From Diaphorobacter sp. HDW4A (GTDB lineage Bacteria; Pseudomonadota; Gammaproteobacteria; Burkholderiales; Burkholderiaceae_C), in NCBI RefSeq assembly GCF_011305995.1, contig NZ_CP049910.1, positions 682,001-746,000 of the forward strand: 64,000 nt of DNA, written 5' to 3'. Below, piece after piece: positions 63,700 to 64,000 of this stretch (within the stretch, counting starts at the first letter, position 1; every line of letters begins with the position of its first letter). A program made the position numbers and the translations under genes. The notes under the pieces were generated by a model that was not told where the DNA came from, ran no database searches, and saw only the letters and a list, made by a program, of their open reading frames with translations.

Positions 63700-64000
63700 A
63701 TGCCCGCATACCGTTCCAAAACATCCACCGCCGGTCGCAACATGGCTGGTGCCCGCTCGCTGTGGCGAGCCACCGGCATGAAAGATGGCGACTTCTCCAA
63801 GCCCATCATTGCCGTGGTCAACTCGTTCACGCAGTTTGTGCCGGGCCATGTGCATCTGAAGGATCTGGGCCAGCTTGTCGCCCGCGAGATCGAAGCCGCT
63901 GGCGGTGTCGCCAAGGAGTTCAACACCATCGCCGTGGACGACGGCATCGCCATGGGCCACGACGGCATGTTGTATTCGCTGCCCAGCCGCGAAATCATTG
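63700..64000 (+). CDS. ilvD: Dihydroxy-acid dehydratase IlvD (5' part, runs off the window)
   Basis: The first 100 residues of the iron-sulfur dehydratase for valine, leucine and isoleucine synthesis. It begins [27 protein letters not shown] and continues [23 protein letters not shown] and [21 protein letters not shown], all highly conserved in IlvD. Most of the gene, including later cluster cysteines, lies beyond 64000, so completeness cannot be judged. Confidence 0.93.
   Translation, partial: MPAYRSKTSTAGRNMAGARSLWRATGMKDGDFSKPIIAVVNSFTQFVPGHVHLKDLGQLVAREIEAAGGVAKEFNTIAVDDGIAMGHDGMLYSLPSREII

Overview
The window is high-GC bacterial chromosome that reads as a betaproteobacterium of the order Burkholderiales, most likely family Comamonadaceae. 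The evidence is the tig-clpP-clpX-lon block, the Bug-type solute receptor, the GcvA-like LysR regulator, a small tryptophan-rich protein next to ilvD, and the general protein signatures. Coding density is high. I see no prophage, insertion sequence or CRISPR array. Many long open frames lie antisense to real genes; they are composition artefacts and are left out.

Layout. 0.2-2.3 kb: an LpxH-like metallophosphoesterase overlaps an MGDG-synthase-like glycosyltransferase. 2.3-7.1 kb: an iron/phosphonate-class ABC transporter with a divergent LysR regulator. 7.1-13.3 kb: serB, a solitary hpnC and an RND efflux adaptor/pump pair behind a promoter carrying an operator-like palindrome. 13.4-14.2 kb: tRNA-Leu and a decayed toxin-antitoxin pair. 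14.7-20.9 kb: tig, clpP, clpX and lon. 21.0-21.7 kb: tRNA-Gly, Cys, Gly and Leu. 21.7-31.9 kb: mixed housekeeping and hypothetical genes (murI, a YgjP-type peptidase, TerB-like, ParB-like, FMN reductase, CDGSH protein, DUF938 methyltransferase, AAA ATPase, amidase, and a lipoprotein frame continuous with a MAPEG protein). 32-36.2 kb: an iron-sulfur class I fumarase and class II fumC, separated by a DUF3617 protein. 36.8-39.0 kb: a BaeRS-like two-component system. 39.2-44.0 kb: a proVWXX glycine betaine transporter behind a perfect sigma-70 consensus promoter and a long leader. 44.8-48.1 kb: a CoA-transferase, Bug receptor and PrdB-like reductase operon. 49.1-59.6 kb: a large amide operon. 59.7-64 kb: acs, a LapA-like protein, a cytochrome c, a small Trp-rich protein and the start of ilvD.

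The most coherent system is the amide locus. Its leader has a hexaloop hairpin of the ANTAR-target kind and an intrinsic terminator. It is followed by urtABCDE-type transporter genes, aliphatic amidase amiE (all four catalytic residues conserved), a MoxR-class AAA ATPase, a VWA protein, the amide sensor amiC and the ANTAR antiterminator amiR. The inferred logic is that short-chain amides or urea are imported by the ABC system and amides are hydrolysed by AmiE. AmiC would release AmiR when amide is bound, and AmiR would act on the leader terminator. Compared with the Pseudomonas aeruginosa amiEBCRS operon, a five-gene ABC transporter takes the place of AmiS, and a VWA partner sits beside the ATPase.

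Other points to examine are a folded RNA-like element at 48.17-48.26 kb, repeat and hairpin structures at the acs 3' end and between clpP and clpX, the broken toxin-antitoxin pair, and the betaine-transporter/reductase neighbourhood.
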